A program made the translations under genes and the position numbers. This document shows positions 7,461 through 15,752 of a stretch of DNA of 64,000 nucleotides, one piece after another (within the stretch, counting starts at the first letter, position 1; each line of letters starts with the position of its first letter). The stretch lies in contig NZ_JAIHON010000010.1 of assembly GCF_021173675.1 (NCBI RefSeq), forward strand, positions 124,001 to 188,000, in the 5' to 3' direction. Origin of the DNA: Streptomyces lincolnensis (GTDB taxonomy: Bacteria; Actinomycetota; Actinomycetes; Streptomycetales; Streptomycetaceae). A model generated the notes under the pieces. That model was given only the letters and a program-made list of their open reading frames with translations. It ran no database searches and was not told the origin of the DNA.

Positions 7461-7474
7461 GGGCCGACCGGCCC
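7461..7474. promoter_or_regulatory. OsdR/DevR-type palindrome upstream of the response-regulator gene
   Basis: GGGCCGACCGGCCC, 6-bp arms around AC. It lies 83-96 bp upstream of the start at 7378, suggesting autoregulation. Confidence 0.55.
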
Positions 7475-7651
7475 CATTCTCGCCGCGTCGCGCCCCGATG
7501 GGCATGTGTGCCCCGCCATTCCTGTCATACACCTGCTCACCGCGTGACGCATACGCCCGGTGCGACCGCCGGGCGACCGGTCCGCCGCGAAAGGACTGTC
7601 CGCACCACGTCGTCCACGCCGTCCTCCTGATCGCCCCGGCGGGCCCGAGCC

Positions 7652-7687
7652 GGGGCCGGTCGGCCCCGAACCGGGACCAGCGGCCCC
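7652..7687. promoter_or_regulatory. Pair of OsdR/DevR-type boxes upstream of the stress-protein gene
   Basis: GGGGCCGGTCGGCCCC (7652-7667, 7-bp arms) and GGGACCAGCGGCCCC (7673-7687), centres about 20 bp apart. The pair ends 61 bp before the ATG at 7749. An AGGAGG ribosome site precedes that start. Confidence 0.6.
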
Positions 7688-7748
7688 TGCACAGCCCGCT
7701 CTCCCGGCACGAGCCTGGAGACAGACATCCCGATCAGGAGGCAGAACC

Positions 7749-8654
7749 ATGGTCCGCACCGTTGTCGCAGGTCTCGACGGATCCGCCGAAAGCCGGGCCG
7801 CCGCCGAATGGGCGGCCCGCGAAGCGAAGCTGCGCGGCCTGACGCTGAAGCTGCTCCACGTCTGGGAGCCCGTACCGGAGCCCGTGGCCCAGGCCCCGCT
7901 CGTCGGCGGCGAAACTCTCCAGCACTGGAGCGAGAGGATCCCGCGTGAGGCGGCGGAGGGCATCCGCCTGCGGCACCCGGGAGTCGAGGTCGAGGCGCGG
8001 CACGAGCCCGGCCGGCCCGCCGAGATCCTCACGGAGGCCGCGCAGGACGCCGAGCTGCTGGTCCTCGGCTCGCGCGGGATGAGCGGGATCGGCGGCTTCA
8101 TGGTCGGCTCGGTCGGCCTGGCGGTCGTCGCGCACGCCGAGCGGCCGGTCGTCATGGTCCGCGCCGGAGAGCAGGCGGCCGACGAACACGAGCCGGACCC
8201 GACCGGCATCCCCTCCGCGGCGACCCGGTTCCGCCCGGTCGTGCTCGGGCTCGACACCTCGGGCCCCGACGACTCGGTGATCGCCTTCGCCTTCGAGGAG
8301 GCCGCCCGCCGCGAGACCGGCCTGCGGGTCGTCTCCGGCTGGAACCTGCCCCCGTACTACGTCTACGGACTCTCCGCAGACCTGGGGCTCCACGACGAGA
8401 TCGCCCGCCAGAAGGCCGCCGAACTGACCGAGGCGCTGCGTCCCTGGCGGACCAAGTACCCGGCGGTCGAGGTGGTGGAGCTGTCCCGCTCCGGGAGCCC
8501 CGCCAACCACCTGGTCGACGCCTCCCGCGAGGCCTCGCTCGTCGTCGTGGGCCGGCGGATCCGGCGCAGCCCGTTCGGCGCCCATGTCGGGCCCGTCGCA
8601 CACGCCGTCCTGCACCACTCGACGGCCCCCGTCGCCGTCGTCCCGCACCACTGA
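7749..8654 (+). CDS. Universal stress protein, tandem UspA domains
   Basis: 301 residues, two Usp domains (about 1-140 and 160-300). Domain 1 has VVAGLDGSAESRAA at the start and the nucleotide-loop pattern LGSRGMSGIGGFMVGSVG, then RPVVMV. Domain 2 keeps VVLGLDTSGPDDSVI but has a degenerate loop (VGRRIRRSPFGAHVGPVAH). These cytoplasmic proteins bind ATP in many family members and are abundant in DosR-type regulons. ATG 7749 follows AGGAGGCAGAACC. Two boxes lie just upstream and the gene is divergent from osdR. Confidence 0.92.
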   Translation: MVRTVVAGLDGSAESRAAAEWAAREAKLRGLTLKLLHVWEPVPEPVAQAPLVGGETLQHWSERIPREAAEGIRLRHPGVEVEARHEPGRPAEILTEAAQDAELLVLGSRGMSGIGGFMVGSVGLAVVAHAERPVVMVRAGEQAADEHEPDPTGIPSAATRFRPVVLGLDTSGPDDSVIAFAFEEAARRETGLRVVSGWNLPPYYVYGLSADLGLHDEIARQKAAELTEALRPWRTKYPAVEVVELSRSGSPANHLVDASREASLVVVGRRIRRSPFGAHVGPVAHAVLHHSTAPVAVVPHH

Positions 8655-8701
8655 CCCGCACCGGGAAACGCTGCTCGTCCCGCGCCCGGCCGCACTCACC
8701 C

Positions 8702-8741
8702 GGCGGCCGGGCGTGGAGCGTGGCGGCCGGGCGCGGAGCGT
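8702..8741. repeat. Two-copy 20-bp tandem repeat in the intergenic region
   Basis: Unit GGCGGCCGGGCGTGGAGCGT at 8702-8721 and again at 8722-8741 with one mismatch. It lies between the stress-protein gene and the GNAT/acyl-CoA synthetase gene. No function is apparent. Confidence 0.6.
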
Positions 8742-8770
8742 GGTGGCGGTCGCCGGCACATGGCGACCGA

Positions 8771-8784
8771 GGGCCGAACGGCCC
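8771..8784. promoter_or_regulatory. OsdR/DevR-type palindrome upstream of the GNAT/acyl-CoA synthetase operon
   Basis: GGGCCGAACGGCCC, 6-bp arms around AA. It lies 85-98 bp upstream of ATG 8869. This is the commonest form of the box in the window. Confidence 0.6.
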
Positions 8785-8868
8785 CTCGTCACCGCCGGTC
8801 AGCCCATGGGAGCCCGCCCTGTTCCGCGGGACGCTCGAAGCGTGGAGAGAACCCGAAGGAGATCCGCG

Positions 8869-11559
8869 ATGACGCACCAAACGCTCAGCAGGCCCCCGGT
8901 GCACGCCCTGCTCGCGGACGGCACCACCGTCTGCATCCGCCCCGTGGCGGCGGGCGACCACGACCAACTGCAGGGGCTGTACGAGGAGATGTCCCCGGAG
9001 AACCTGCGGCTGCGCTTCTTCGCGGCGAGCCGCAGGTCCGCGCAGATGGCCGCCGACCGCGCGTGCGCCGCGCCGCACGCCGGATACCGGGCGCTGCTGG
9101 CCGAGACCCAGGGCCGGGTGATCGGTCTGGCCGAGTACGACACGAGCGGCTCCGGCACCGAGGCCGAGATGTCCATCGCGGTCGCCGAGGGGCTGCACCA
9201 CCGGGGCGTGGGAACCCTCCTGGTCGAGCACCTGGTCTCCCTCGCCCGCGCGGACGGCGTCACGTCCTTCACCGCCGACGCCCTGAGCGAGAACCACGAG
9301 GTGCTGCGTCTGTTCACCGACCTCGGCCTGCGCACGGCCCGCAGCTTCGAGGGGCCCGAAGTGCGCTGCACCATCGCGCTCGACGAGGACGACACCTACC
9401 TGACGGCGGTCGAGGAGCGCGGTCGGACCGCCGACGTGGTGAGCCTGCGGCCCCTGCTGCAACCCCGGACCGTCGCCGTCGTGGGCGCCGGACGCAAGGC
9501 CGGGTCGGTCGGCCGGGCGATCCTGCACCACCTGAAGGCCGGTGACTACACCGGGCGGCTGTGGGCGGTGAATCCCGCGGTGAACTCCCTGCTCGGCGTC
9601 CCTTCCCACCCGAGCGTCGGCGCGCTGCCCAAAACTCCCGATCTGGTGATCGTCGCGGTACCCGCCGCCGCGGTCGCCTCGACGGCCGACGAGTGCGGCA
9701 AGGCAGGCGTACGGGCCCTGCTCGTCGTCACCGCCGGACTCGACGCCGGTCAGGCACAGGCTCTCCTGACGGCCTGCCGCACCTACGGGATGCGGATGGT
9801 GGGGCCCAACTGCCTGGGCATCTCCAACACGGACGCGCAACTGCGCCTGGACGCCACCTTCGCCGCCACGCACCCGCGCCCCGGTACGGCGGGGGTGGCC
9901 GTGCAGTCCGGCGGGATCGGCATCGCCCTGCTGGACGGCCTGTCCCGGCTGGGCATCGGGGTGTCCACCTTCGCCTCCCTCGGTGACAAGTACGACGTCA
10001 GCGGCAACGACCTGCTCCAGTGGTGGGAGAGCGACGGCCGCACCGACCTCGCGCTGCTCCACCTGGAGTCCTTCGGCAACCCGCGCGCCTTCTCCCGCAC
10101 GGCACGCCGGGTGACCCGCCGTATGCCGGTGCTGACCGTCGACGCCGGGCGCACCGACGCGGGCCGGCGAGCCGCCGCCTCGCACACGGCGGCCGCCGCG
10201 ACCCGCACCATGACCCGCCAGGCCCTGTTCACCCAGGCCGGCATCACCGCCACCCACTCGGTCGGTGAACTCCTGGAGACCGCGGCGCTGTTGCACGCGC
10301 AGCCGCTGCCGGCGGGATCCCGGGTCGCGATCGTCACCAACGCGGGCGGCGCCGGCGTGCTGGCCGCGGACGCCTGCGCCGAGGCCGGGCTCGCGCTGCC
10401 GGTCCCGGCCCCCGACCTGGTCGACGACCTGCTCGCCGTCCTGCCCGACGGCGCCGCGATCGGCAACCCGATCGATGCCACCGCCGCCGTGACGGAGGAA
10501 CAACTCGGCGACTGCGTGGACCGGCTGATGCGCGGCACCGGCATCGACGCCGTGCTGGTCGCGCTCGTGCCCACGGCGGTCGCGACGGCCACCGGTGACG
10601 ACCTCGTCAAGGCCGTCACGGGGCGGACCCGGCACAGGGCGAAGCCCGTTCTCGTGGTACGGCTCGAACAGGCCCTGCCCGTCGAGCTGCTGCCCGGCAC
10701 CGACGGCACCGTCCCCGCCTACGCCGAACCCCAGGCGGCGGCACGGGCGCTGGCCCACGCCGCACGCCGGGCCGCCTGGCTGGCCCGTCCCGCCGGCACG
10801 CTCCCCGAACTCGACGGCGTCGACACCGCCCGTGCCCACGCGGTCGTGGAGGCCTACCTGGACACCCACCCGGACGGGGGCTGGCTCGCCCCGGCCGAAT
10901 GTGCCGAACTCCTGGACTGCTACGGCATCCCGCAGCTGCCCTGGGCGTGGGCCGACACCGAGGACCGGGCGGTCATGGCCGCCGACCGGTTGCGCGGCGC
11001 CGACGGCCGCGTGGTGATGAAGGGGTACTGGCCCGGCCTGTTGCACAAGAGCGTGGAGCACGCCGTCCACCTGGACCTTCGGGGCGACAGTCAAGTGCGC
11101 GCCGCGTTCCGGGATTTGGAGACCCGGTTCGCGGGACTGCTCACCGGTGTGGTCGTGCAACCACTCGCGTCCCGGGGCACCGAACTCTTCGCGGGTGTCG
11201 TCCAGGACGAGGTCTTCGGACCGCTCGTCCTGTTCGGACTCGGCGGCACCGCCACCGAGATCCTCGCCGATCACGCGGCCCGGCTCGCCCCGCTCACCGA
11301 CCACGACGTGCACGACATGATCACCTCCCCGCGCTGCGCCCCGCTGCTCTTCGGAGCGGACGGCGGCGGGCCCGTCGACCTCGCCGGCCTCGAACAGGTA
11401 CTGCACCGGCTGTCCCGCATGGCGCGCGACCTTCCGCAGCTCGCCGAGGCCGACTTCAACCCCGTGCTCGCGACGCCGGGTGGCGTGACGGTGCTCGACG
11501 CGCGCGTGCGCCTGCTGCCGCGCAGGCCGCAGGACCCCTACCTTCGCAGGCTCCGCTGA
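8869..11559 (+). CDS. GNAT acetyltransferase fused to NDP-forming acyl-CoA synthetase-like domains (Pat-type)
   Basis: 896 residues. GNAT domain about 12-175 (IRPVAAGDHDQL, then AEMSIAVAEGLHHRGVGTLLVEHLV, the acetyl-CoA loop). CoA-binding Rossmann domain about 190-310 (RTVAVVGAGRKAGSVGRAI). Succinyl-CoA-ligase-like flavodoxin domain about 315-640 (VGPNCLGI, VAVQSGGIG, SLGDKYDVSGNDLL, and the SHTAAAA histidine). ATP-grasp domain about 690-890 (VVMKGYWPGLLHKS, LLTGVVVQPL, EADFNPVL). Such proteins acetylate lysines of metabolic enzymes or make acyl-CoA. The GNAT is at the N-terminus, unlike Salmonella Pat where it is C-terminal. ATG 8869 follows GAAGGAGAT. It heads an operon: the next gene starts 13 bp after its stop. 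Confidence 0.88.
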   Translation: MTHQTLSRPPVHALLADGTTVCIRPVAAGDHDQLQGLYEEMSPENLRLRFFAASRRSAQMAADRACAAPHAGYRALLAETQGRVIGLAEYDTSGSGTEAEMSIAVAEGLHHRGVGTLLVEHLVSLARADGVTSFTADALSENHEVLRLFTDLGLRTARSFEGPEVRCTIALDEDDTYLTAVEERGRTADVVSLRPLLQPRTVAVVGAGRKAGSVGRAILHHLKAGDYTGRLWAVNPAVNSLLGVPSHPSVGALPKTPDLVIVAVPAAAVASTADECGKAGVRALLVVTAGLDAGQAQALLTACRTYGMRMVGPNCLGISNTDAQLRLDATFAATHPRPGTAGVAVQSGGIGIALLDGLSRLGIGVSTFASLGDKYDVSGNDLLQWWESDGRTDLALLHLESFGNPRAFSRTARRVTRRMPVLTVDAGRTDAGRRAAASHTAAAATRTMTRQALFTQAGITATHSVGELLETAALLHAQPLPAGSRVAIVTNAGGAGVLAADACAEAGLALPVPAPDLVDDLLAVLPDGAAIGNPIDATAAVTEEQLGDCVDRLMRGTGIDAVLVALVPTAVATATGDDLVKAVTGRTRHRAKPVLVVRLEQALPVELLPGTDGTVPAYAEPQAAARALAHAARRAAWLARPAGTLPELDGVDTARAHAVVEAYLDTHPDGGWLAPAECAELLDCYGIPQLPWAWADTEDRAVMAADRLRGADGRVVMKGYWPGLLHKSVEHAVHLDLRGDSQVRAAFRDLETRFAGLLTGVVVQPLASRGTELFAGVVQDEVFGPLVLFGLGGTATEILADHAARLAPLTDHDVHDMITSPRCAPLLFGADGGGPVDLAGLEQVLHRLSRMARDLPQLAEADFNPVLATPGGVTVLDARVRLLPRRPQDPYLRRLR

Positions 11560-11572
11560 CAAGGAGACAGCC

Positions 11573-12304
11573 ATGAAGCACAACAAGGTCGGCTCCGTGA
11601 TGACCACCGAGGTCGTCCGGGTCACCTACGGCACCCCGTTCAAGAAGGTGGCCCGCCTGCTCGGCGAGCACCGCATCAGCGGCCTGCCGGTGGTCGACGA
11701 GGACGACAAGGTCATCGGGGTGATCTCCGAGACGGACCTGATGGCCCGCCAGGCGGACATGCCCGACCCGTACGAGCCGAAGAAGCGCTTCCGGTTCGCC
11801 GACCTGACGTCCGCCGCGCGGAAGCGGGCGGCCAAGGCCAGGGCACGCACCGCCGGACAGCTCATGAGTGAGCCGCCCGTCACGGTCCACGCCGACAACA
11901 CGATCGTCGAGGCCGCCCGCACGATGGCCCAGCACCGCGTCGAGCGGCTGCCGGTCCTCGACGAGGCGGACCGGCTGGTCGGCATCGTCACCCGGCGGGA
12001 TCTGCTCCAGGTCTTCCTGCGGCCCGACGCGGAGATCCGCGCCGAGGTGATCGACGAGGTGCTCGTCCGGGCCCTGTGGCTGCCGCCCCGCAGCATCGAC
12101 GTCTCCGTGACCGAAGGCGTGGTCACGCTCTCCGGACACATGGAACGCAGGAGCGAGACCGAGATCGCCGTCTCGATGACCCGCCGGATCGACGGGGTCG
12201 TCGCGGTCGTCGACAAGCTCTCCTACCGGCTGGACGACGCCCGTGTCCGGCCCCAGGAGCAGGCACTGCACGGTGTGGCCGACGACTGGCTGCGCAGGCT
12301 CTGA
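11573..12304 (+). CDS. CBS-domain pair plus BON domain protein
   Basis: 243 residues. CBS1 about 5-60 (VGSVMTTEVVRVTYGTPFKKVARLLGEHRISGLPVVDED). CBS2 about 95-150 (AGQLMSEPPVTVHADNTIVEAARTMAQHRVERLPVLDE). BON domain about 165-235 (SIDVSVTEGVVTLSGHMERRSETEIAVSMTRRIDGVVAVV). CBS pairs bind adenine nucleotides; BON domains are thought to bind phospholipid or act as adaptors. Related CBS proteins (Hrp1) belong to the M. tuberculosis DosR regulon. It is the second gene of the operon begun at 8869, and one of three CBS-BON paralogues in the window (also 15063 and 19960). Confidence 0.9.
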   Translation: MKHNKVGSVMTTEVVRVTYGTPFKKVARLLGEHRISGLPVVDEDDKVIGVISETDLMARQADMPDPYEPKKRFRFADLTSAARKRAAKARARTAGQLMSEPPVTVHADNTIVEAARTMAQHRVERLPVLDEADRLVGIVTRRDLLQVFLRPDAEIRAEVIDEVLVRALWLPPRSIDVSVTEGVVTLSGHMERRSETEIAVSMTRRIDGVVAVVDKLSYRLDDARVRPQEQALHGVADDWLRRL

Positions 12305-12317
12305 CAGGAGGACCGAC

Positions 12318-12827
12318 ATGACCACCGAAGTGCTGGTCGCCTACGGCACGACGAACGGATCCACCGCACAGATCGCCGAGACCGTGGCCGAGGTGCTGCG
12401 CAAGGAGGGATTCGCGGCCTCGGCACAGTCGGCCCGGTCGGTGCGGGACGTGACGCGCTACGACGCCGTCGTGGTCGGCGGCGGCCTCTACGCGGGCCGT
12501 TGGCACAAGGACGCGCGCCGTTTCCTCCGGCGGAACCGCCAGGCCCTCGCCGAACGCCCGCTGTGGCTCTTCAGCAGCGGCCCGCTCGACGCCTCGGCCT
12601 CGGAGAAGGACATCCCGCCCGTACCCGGTGTGAAGCGCGCCATGGTCAGGCTCGACGCCAAGGGCCACACCACCTTCGGCGGCTGCCTGGAGGAGGGCGC
12701 GAAGGGCCGGATCGCACGGATGATCGTGCGTAACGGCAAGGGCGGAGACTTCCGCGACTTCACCGAGATCGAGCGCTGGGCAGCGCGGGTCGCCGACGAA
12801 CTGGCGGGCGCACCGAAGCGGAACTGA
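12318..12827 (+). CDS. Flavodoxin-domain protein
   Basis: 169 residues from ATG 12318 after AGGAGGACC. It has a flavodoxin-like FMN phosphate loop near the start (VLVAYGTTNGSTAQIAETV), VVVGGGLYAGRWHKDARRFL in the middle and LWLFSSGPLD. It resembles the flavodoxin domain of HemG-type protoporphyrinogen oxidases and related stand-alone actinobacterial proteins. A haem-biosynthesis role under low oxygen is possible (HemG-type enzymes do not need O2) but is inference. Third gene of the operon, 13 bp after the CBS-BON gene. Confidence 0.85.
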   Translation: MTTEVLVAYGTTNGSTAQIAETVAEVLRKEGFAASAQSARSVRDVTRYDAVVVGGGLYAGRWHKDARRFLRRNRQALAERPLWLFSSGPLDASASEKDIPPVPGVKRAMVRLDAKGHTTFGGCLEEGAKGRIARMIVRNGKGGDFRDFTEIERWAARVADELAGAPKRN

Positions 12828-12942
12828 CCGTCCCCGTGGGCCCGGGCCGGTGGACGTGTCCTGGCCCCTTCACGCAACCACGGCCCGGCCGAGGAGATCG
12901 ACGAGGCCGACGCCGGGCCAAAGGGAGGAGAGGCAACAGATC

Positions 12943-13161
12943 ATGGCCACCGTCACCGTAGGGGCCGTACAGGAACGGGAGCCCGGCGAACGCCGCGTCG
13001 CCCTCGTCACGGAGGCCGGGATCGACGTCCTGGTCGAAACCGGGGCCGGCTCCGGTACCTGGTCCACCGACGCCGACTACAGCGCCGCGGGCGCCGGCGT
13101 CGCCGGACCGCGGGGCCTTCCGGGCCGGACGGCCCCGGTTGAGAAGGAGACGACGTCATGA
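12943..13161 (+). pseudogene. NAD(P) transhydrogenase alpha / alanine dehydrogenase N-terminal relic
   Basis: From ATG 12943 (after AAGGGAGGAG) the product reads VTVGAVQEREPGERRVALVTEAGIDVLVETGAGSGTW, then STDADYSAAGAGV. This is the typical N-terminus of PntA/alanine dehydrogenase, but a few residues are missing between VALV and AGIDVLVE, and after about residue 53 the sequence loses all similarity. It ends at 72 residues instead of about 370. The stop overlaps the next ATG (ATGA), so it may still serve to couple translation of the nuclease-like gene. No catalytic or NAD-binding part remains. Confidence 0.7.
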
Positions 13162-14135
13162 CGAGTGTGCGGACAGACCGGGCAGGCGTGCCGGTGACGA
13201 GGTCCAGGCCGGCGCTGCTGACGTTCATGGGCGGGGTCGGGACGGTGACCGGCAGCAAGTTCCTCGTGGAGAGCGACCACGCCCGCGTCCTCGTCGACTG
13301 CGGTCTCTTCCAGGGCCTCGCCGACCTGCGCAGACGCAACTGGCGCGGACTGCTCTGCGACGCCGCGGACATCCATACGGTCGTGGTCACCCACACCCAC
13401 CTGGACCACTGCGGATACCTCCCCCGGCTGGTCCGGCACGGTTTCCGGGGACGCGTCGTCACGACGGAGTTCACCGCCCGGCTGATGGAGATCGTCCTGC
13501 GCGACAGCGCCAAGCTGCAGACCGAGACCGCCCAGCACGCCAACGAGCACGGCTGGTCCAAACACCGGCCCGCGCAGCCCCTCTACGACGACTCGGACGT
13601 GGACCGCACCCTGAAGCTCCTGGACCCCGTCCCGACCGGCACGCCGGTCGACATCGCCGCCGGAACGGAGCTCACCCTGCATCCGGCCGGTCACATCCTC
13701 GGCTCCGCCTGGGCGCGGCTCACCCTGGAGGACGGGCACACTCTCGCCGTCAGCGGTGACCTCGGCCGCCCCGGCCATCCCCTGCTGCGTCCGCCGGAGC
13801 CGTTCTCGGGGGCGGACGTGCTGCTGATGGAGTCCACCTACGGCAACCGGCGGCACGAGGAGGAGACCGGGCGGTCCCGGTTCGCCGACGTGCTCGCCAG
13901 GACGCTGGCCCGCGGCGGCACCGTCGTCATCCCGGCGTTCGCGCTCGACCGTACCGAGGTCGTCCTGCACGAGCTCGCCGCGTTGCGGCAGGAGGGCGGG
14001 ATTCCCGCGTCGGTGCCGGTCTACGTCGACAGTCCGATGGCGCTCGCCGCCCTCGACGTCTACCGGGCTCCAGTCCTGCGTTCGGTGCCGGACGGCTCAT
14101 GCCCTTTCGTCCGGGACGCGGTTGGCTGGACATGA
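13158..14135 (+). pseudogene. Metallo-beta-lactamase/beta-CASP RNA-processing-type nuclease, C-terminally truncated
   Basis: 325 residues against about 450-470 in the family. Present: GGVGTVTGSKFLVES, the zinc motif THTHLDHCGYLPRL (about residues 77-90), the third-motif histidine in HPAGHILGSAW, SGDLGRPGHPLL with the bridging Asp, and the beta-CASP start MESTYGNRRHEEE and TVVIPAFALDRTE. After YVDSPMALAALDVYRAP the sequence loses similarity and stops. The last third, with the remaining beta-CASP motifs and the final zinc histidine, is absent, so activity is unlikely. If translated it overlaps the transhydrogenase relic by 4 bp. Related mRNA 3'-processing-like proteins are common beside stress-protein genes in actinobacteria. 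Confidence 0.75.
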
Positions 14136-14168
14136 GAGGAAACGGCACCGGCCCGGGAGGCGAGGACA

Positions 14169-14393
14169 GTGGGCACGAGTCCAGCACTGGAGTTCTGGGA
14201 GCGGTTCGTGCTCCTGCTGTTCGCGGCGATGGGCACGGGCTTCGTCCTGACCGCGTTCCTCGACGCGCTGAGGCTGCGCCGGGCGAACCGTCGCGCGCAC
14301 AGGCCGCCTGGGGGAGGGCCGGGATCCGTCGTCGACGGCGTCCCCGAGCCGTGGCCCGCAGCGGAGCCGCGGGCACCTGGATGTGCCGCGTGA
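14169..14393 (+). CDS. Small membrane protein, unknown (74 aa)
   Basis: GTG at 14169 follows GAGGCGAGGACA. One hydrophobic helix (about residues 8-32, FWERFVLLLFAAMGTGFVLTAFLDA), then a basic and proline-rich tail. I do not recognise a family. It lies between the truncated nuclease and the convergent secreted-protein gene. It could be real or a chance frame; the membrane segment and ribosome site favour real. Confidence 0.4.
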   Translation: MGTSPALEFWERFVLLLFAAMGTGFVLTAFLDALRLRRANRRAHRPPGGGPGSVVDGVPEPWPAAEPRAPGCAA

Positions 14394-14413
14394 CGGCGAC
14401 GGGGCGAACGTGT

Positions 14414-14926
14414 TCACTGCCGGTCGGCGGTCCGGATGCCGGAGATGAGGCTCGACTCCAGGTCGGACTGGATCATCAGGTATGTGCGGTGGGTCCGGTC
14501 ACCGGAGTCCTGCCAGGTGAGGGTGACACGGGTCCAGCAGTGGCCCATCCCGCTGTCGTTGTAGACGACCTCCCAGGCGACCGGCACGCCCTTGGCCCGC
14601 AGCATGCCGTCCTTGTGGTGGCCGGCCTCCCAACGGGTCAGGGCCGCACGGAACTCGGCGGTGAGGTAGTGCTCGCGCAGCGCTTGGGCCAGCGGGGTGC
14701 GGCCGGAGTCGTACAGGACGTCGATGTAGGCGCCGTAGAAGTCGGCGACGCGGTCGACGGTGGACCGTGGACTGCCCTGCCGGGCCGGAGCGGTGACGGT
14801 GGTGACCGTGGTGACCGGGGCGTCCTCCTGGACGCCGGTCGCGGTGGCGGCCGGTGCTGCCGCCGCCCCGAGGGGCAGCATCACGACACCCAGACCGACA
14901 CGACGAAGGGCACGGGGCGACCTCAT
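14414..14926 (-). CDS. Secreted protein, unknown (170 aa)
   Basis: Begins with a signal peptide: MRSPRALRR, then a hydrophobic core VGLGVVMLPLGAAAAPAATA. The mature part (about 30-170) has FYGAYIDVLYDSG, LREHYLTAEFRAAL, VYNDSGMGHCWTRVTLTW and YLMIQSDLESSLISGI; it resembles small NTF2-like or DUF3828-type exported proteins, but I am not sure of the family. Two OsdR/DevR-type palindromes lie 75-110 bp upstream (15001-15036), so it is probably part of the hypoxia regulon. It is convergent with the gene at 14169. Confidence 0.75.
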   Translation of the reverse strand: MRSPRALRRVGLGVVMLPLGAAAAPAATATGVQEDAPVTTVTTVTAPARQGSPRSTVDRVADFYGAYIDVLYDSGRTPLAQALREHYLTAEFRAALTRWEAGHHKDGMLRAKGVPVAWEVVYNDSGMGHCWTRVTLTWQDSGDRTHRTYLMIQSDLESSLISGIRTADRQ

Positions 14927-15000
14927 GGCGTTTTCCTTCCGTGCGGAGAGCGGACGTGTTCCTCAACTCCATTGCACCGCAGCCGAGTTGCCGCCGCCGC

Positions 15001-15036
15001 GGGCCGGTCGGGCCACCGGGGTGGGCCGACCGGCCC
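15001..15036. promoter_or_regulatory. Pair of OsdR/DevR-type boxes upstream of the secreted-protein gene
   Basis: GGGCCGGTCGGGCC (15001-15014) and GGGCCGACCGGCCC (15023-15036), centres 22 bp apart. They lie 75-110 bp upstream of the start at 14926. Confidence 0.55.
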
Positions 15037-15062
15037 GCGCCGCGCGCCGTGTTCCCGGCCGG

Positions 15063-15725
15063 TCACCCGGAGGGTGCGGCGCCGGGCACCTCAAGCGTGA
15101 AACGGACGTCCACGACGCCCTCCACCGCGCGCACCAGCCGCTCGGCCACGGAGACGAGCGAGACGTCCCGGACCCGGCCGGCGAGCCGCACGACACCGTC
15201 GCGGACCTCGACGCGCACGGCGGACGCCGGGGCGGGGAAGAGATACGCCACCACCTCGCGCCGCACCTCCTCGGCGATCTCCTCGTCCTCGCGCAGGAAC
15301 ACCTTCAGCAGGTCGGCACGGCTCACCACGCCCTCCAGCCGGCCCTGCTCGTCCACGACGGGCAGCCGCTTGACCTCGGCGCGCGCCATGATGGGCGCCG
15401 CCTGCGCGAGCGTGGCGTCCGCACGGACGGTCAGCGCGGGCGAGGTCATCAGCTCGCCCGCGGTCACCGCGTCGGCCTTCGCGAGGTCGGACAGGCGGCG
15501 CATCTGGGTGAGCCGCCTGGGGTCGCTGTCGCGGAACTCCTCCTTGGGCAGCAGATCGGCCTCGGACACGATCCCGAGGACGCGGCCTGCGCGGTCCGTC
15601 ACGGGCAGCGCGCTGATCCCGCGGTCCTGCATGGTCCGGACGAGTTCCGTGAACGTGGCGCCGCGGTCGGCGGTGGCCACGTCGCGCGTCATCACGTCAC
15701 TCACGATGTGCGGGGATCCGTGCAC
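15063..15725 (-). CDS. CBS-domain pair plus BON domain protein
   Basis: 220 residues from GTG 15725. CBS1 about 6-60 (VSDVMTRDVATADRGATFTELVRTMQDRGISALPVTD). CBS2 about 95-150 (AGELMTSPALTVRADATLAQAAPIMARAEVKRLPVVDE). BON about 160-215 (VRVEVRDGVVRLAGRVRDVSLVSVAERLVRAVEGVVDV). It shares the linker VSEADLLPKEEFRDSD with the CBS-BON protein at 19960, so those two are the closest pair. It follows the cyclic-nucleotide-domain gene at 15753 by 27 bp on the same strand and is likely co-transcribed with it. Confidence 0.9.
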   Translation of the reverse strand: MHGSPHIVSDVMTRDVATADRGATFTELVRTMQDRGISALPVTDRAGRVLGIVSEADLLPKEEFRDSDPRRLTQMRRLSDLAKADAVTAGELMTSPALTVRADATLAQAAPIMARAEVKRLPVVDEQGRLEGVVSRADLLKVFLREDEEIAEEVRREVVAYLFPAPASAVRVEVRDGVVRLAGRVRDVSLVSVAERLVRAVEGVVDVRFTLEVPGAAPSG

Positions 15726-15752
15726 GGTGGCTCCTCGACTCGGGCACGGCGG

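Noticed and set aside
8702..8741. Tandem 20-bp units as an array of regulator sites
   Set aside because: Only two copies, not palindromic, and not related to the recurring box.
8152..11625. Very long leftward open frame (1157 codons) opposite the Pat-like gene
   Set aside because: It is antisense to a gene with clear domains and shows low-complexity G/R/A/V-rich sequence typical of the mirror frame of high-GC coding DNA.
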